Of a stretch of 33,719 nt of DNA, positions 32,307 to 33,719 are shown piece by piece (the stretch's first letter is position 1; the number at the start of each line of letters is the position of its first letter). The stretch comes from Candidatus Syntrophosphaera sp. (GTDB lineage: Bacteria; Cloacimonadota; Cloacimonadia; Cloacimonadales; Cloacimonadaceae): assembly GCA_019429425.1 (NCBI GenBank), contig JAHYIU010000014.1, positions 1 through 33,719 of the forward strand. Reading direction: 5' to 3'. The position numbers and the translations under genes were made by a program. The notes under the pieces are model-generated. The model was not told where the DNA came from. It worked only from the letters and a program-made list of their open reading frames with translations, and ran no database searches.

Positions 32307-32367
32307 AGGTTCCTTGCCCGTATCCCGCCGGATGCCCGCCCAGCCGGCGATTATCGGGCGGGACGCG
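32307..32367. repeat. GC-rich dispersed repeat, copy 2
   Basis: The element contains CCCGCCGGATGCCCGCCC, then CCGGCGA and ATCGGGCGGGA, as at 137-197 in the same orientation. The two copies differ in the loop and the flanks. Confidence 0.75.
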
Positions 32368-32575
32368 TCCGGGAATCTTTCCTTTGGCATTTGAGAAAAA
32401 TGCCCTCCTATATTTATATACGGATGAGAAAACAGCCTCGGCGCAAGGGAAATCTTTGGCCAAAACACAGGATAATCTTTATCTGATTGCGGGGCAATGA
32501 GGTGGGCAAAGAAAAAAAGGCTCGCTTCAATCCCCTTTACCATGATAATGATTAAACATTAAAATCCGGGGCAGG

Positions 32576-32687
32576 GTAGCCGGAGGATACCGAAACTCCG
32601 CAAATGTAGCCAGAGGATTCCGATCCTCCGCATTTTGGTTATCTTTCATTTTGGGATCGTGCAGAGCTTTGGAAAGCTCTGGCTACA
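32576..32687. repeat. Cluster of three TGTAGCC hairpin repeats (second locus)
   Basis: The units are at 32576-32602 (stem partly decayed), 32605-32633 (GAGGAT/ATCCTC type) and 32661-32687 (inverted, AGAGCTTT/AAAGCTCT type). The order and orientation (two direct GAGGAT units, one inverted AGAGC unit) resemble the start of the cluster at 17295-17378. Confidence 0.9.
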
Positions 32688-32709
32688 GGGTGGACGGTCT
32701 GACTGGAAT

Positions 32710-32850
32710 GTCATACGTCCTCGTATGACAGGCTCCGTAGGAGCCTTCAGCAAAGCCCTTCCGTTCCGAACCTTCGCCTGCTGTCCCGCACAACAAAACT
32801 GCCGGTGCCACAACAACCCTGCCGTTCCGAATAATAAAACTGCCGCTTTC
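32710..32850 (+). repeat. CCTCGTA / GGAGC hairpin repeat, copy 3
   Basis: GTCATAC/GTATGAC (32710-32729) and GGCTCC/GGAGCC (32731-32745) are followed by AAAGCCCTTCCG and several spaced copies of an AAACTGCCG or CCTGCCG phrase preceded by AACAA or AATAA. It ends about 10 bp before the uvrB stop. With the preceding repeats it fills the 720-bp interval 32140-32859, in which I see no gene. Confidence 0.75.
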
Positions 32851-32859
32851 CCAGACAAA

Positions 32860-33719
32860 CTATCTTTCCAGCTCCAGGATCTTGTCGCGCAGTTCCGCGG
32901 CCCGTTCAAAATCCAGCCTGGAGGCGGCCCGCTTCATCTCTTTTTTCAGCAGGCCCAAGAGCTTGTCCTTGTTGTCCAGGTCCAGATACTGGTAGAAATC
33001 GTCCTTGGAGGGCTTCTCATCGGCTGCTTCGGCCTTGTCGATGGAGGCATAGCCCTCGGCGATCGCGGTTGACTGCATGATCTGCTCGATGGTCTTGCTG
33101 ATGGATTGGGGTGTGATCCCGTGCCGGGCGTTGAATTCCAGTTGTTTGGCCCGGCGGCGGTTGGTTTCGCTCAGGGTTTGCTGGATGGCGTCGGTGATCA
33201 CATCGGCATAGAGGACCACCTTGCCGTCGATGTTTCTGGCCGCGCGCCCCGAGATCTGGATCAAAGAGCGCGCTGAGCGGAGGAAGCCGGTCTTGTCCGC
33301 GTCCAGGATGGCCACCAGCGATACTTCCGGCAGGTCCAGCCCCTCGCGGAGCAGGTTCACTCCCACGATCACGTCAAATTCGCCCAGGCGCAGTTCCCTG
33401 ATGATCTTTGCCCGTTCGATCGAGTCGATCTCGCTATGCAGGTATTTGCTCTTGATCCCGGCGTTTTGCAGATAGACGCTCAGGTCCTCGCTCATGCGCT
33501 TGGTGAGGGTCATGACCAGGATTTTCTGGTTTTTGGCCACTCTCTGCCTGATCTGGGTTATCAGGTCGTCCACCTGGTTGCGTATGGGTTTGATCTCGAC
33601 TTCAGGATCCAGCAGGCCGGTGGGGCGGATCACCTGTTCGACGATCTCGCCCTGGGTGAGGCCAAGCTCGTAATCCGCCGGAGTGGCCGAAACAAAGATC
33701 ACATTGCGTAGATAGCTTT
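32860..33719 (-). CDS. uvrB: Excinuclease ABC subunit B, C-terminal part (cut by window edge)
   Basis: UvrB is the damage-verifying helicase-like subunit of nucleotide excision repair. Only the last 286 residues or so lie in the window, and the frame continues off the right edge. Visible elements are [38 protein letters not shown] (motif IV region), [38 protein letters not shown] (motif V region), QISGRAARN (motif VI; QxxGRAxRN), the YADVITDAI segment and the C-terminal UVR domain [24 protein letters not shown] that binds UvrC. The sequence ends in the usual place and appears intact over the part seen. Confidence 0.96.
   Translation of the reverse strand, partial: SYLRNVIFVSATPADYELGLTQGEIVEQVIRPTGLLDPEVEIKPIRNQVDDLITQIRQRVAKNQKILVMTLTKRMSEDLSVYLQNAGIKSKYLHSEIDSIERAKIIRELRLGEFDVIVGVNLLREGLDLPEVSLVAILDADKTGFLRSARSLIQISGRAARNIDGKVVLYADVITDAIQQTLSETNRRRAKQLEFNARHGITPQSISKTIEQIMQSTAIAEGYASIDKAEAADEKPSKDDFYQYLDLDNKDKLLGLLKKEMKRAASRLDFERAAELRDKILELER

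Overview
The window is bacterial chromosome from a moderately GC-rich organism. I think it belongs to the FCB side of the tree, most likely Candidatus Cloacimonadota. This is inference. It rests on a C25 (gingipain-family) protein that ends in a T9SS/FlgD-like sorting domain, an alternative bacterial GlmU-like protein, lipoproteins with short lipoboxes, two long PEP/pyruvate-binding-domain proteins with receiver-like N-termini, and abundant short palindromic repeats between genes. No phage, insertion sequence, CRISPR array, rRNA or tRNA gene was recognised.

Positions 1 to 14737 form one long minus-strand block of closely packed housekeeping genes. In transcription order they are radA, a PgpH-type HD phosphodiesterase, ybeY, a CorC/HlyC-type CBS protein, a VanZ-like protein, an MlaF-like ABC ATPase, a Gx-transporter-family membrane protein, a class A penicillin-binding protein, a GlmU-like left-handed beta-helix protein, ricT (PSP1), rlmN, deoC and a tandem ThyX protein. 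Most gaps are tiny or negative, so much of this block is probably co-transcribed. The one wide gap, before the Gx gene, carries a dispersed hairpin repeat.

Positions 14868 to 16684 hold a divergent plus-strand redox operon: a glutaredoxin-like protein, a MarR regulator, an OsmC-family protein and a thioredoxin-fold lipoprotein. The genes overlap or nearly touch, and the operon is bounded by a candidate promoter with a 10-bp palindrome and by a terminator-like hairpin. Positions 16583 to 19550 are an accessory, repeat-rich region with only two small genes (a zinc-ribbon protein and a conserved-looking hypothetical). It contains several families of REP-like hairpins, tandem repeats and an unusual nested inverted repeat of about 0.8 kb.

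Positions 19497 to 27040 carry three minus-strand genes: two adjacent paralogues of about 985 residues, then gdhA (glutamate dehydrogenase). Each paralogue has two receiver-like domains, a PEP/pyruvate-binding ATP-grasp domain and a C-terminal domain with a GPGRWGS motif. Neither has the phosphohistidine and PEP-binding domains of a true PEP synthase. The upstream paralogue keeps an apparently complete phospho-acceptor site in its second receiver, whereas the downstream one has Asn in place of Asp. This asymmetric pair is the best candidate in the window for an undescribed signalling or phosphotransfer system.

Positions 27529 to 33719 hold a C25-family secreted protein whose catalytic His position is occupied by Trp, a divergent endonuclease/exonuclease/phosphatase-family lipoprotein, a second repeat-rich intergenic stretch, and the 3' part of uvrB running off the right edge.
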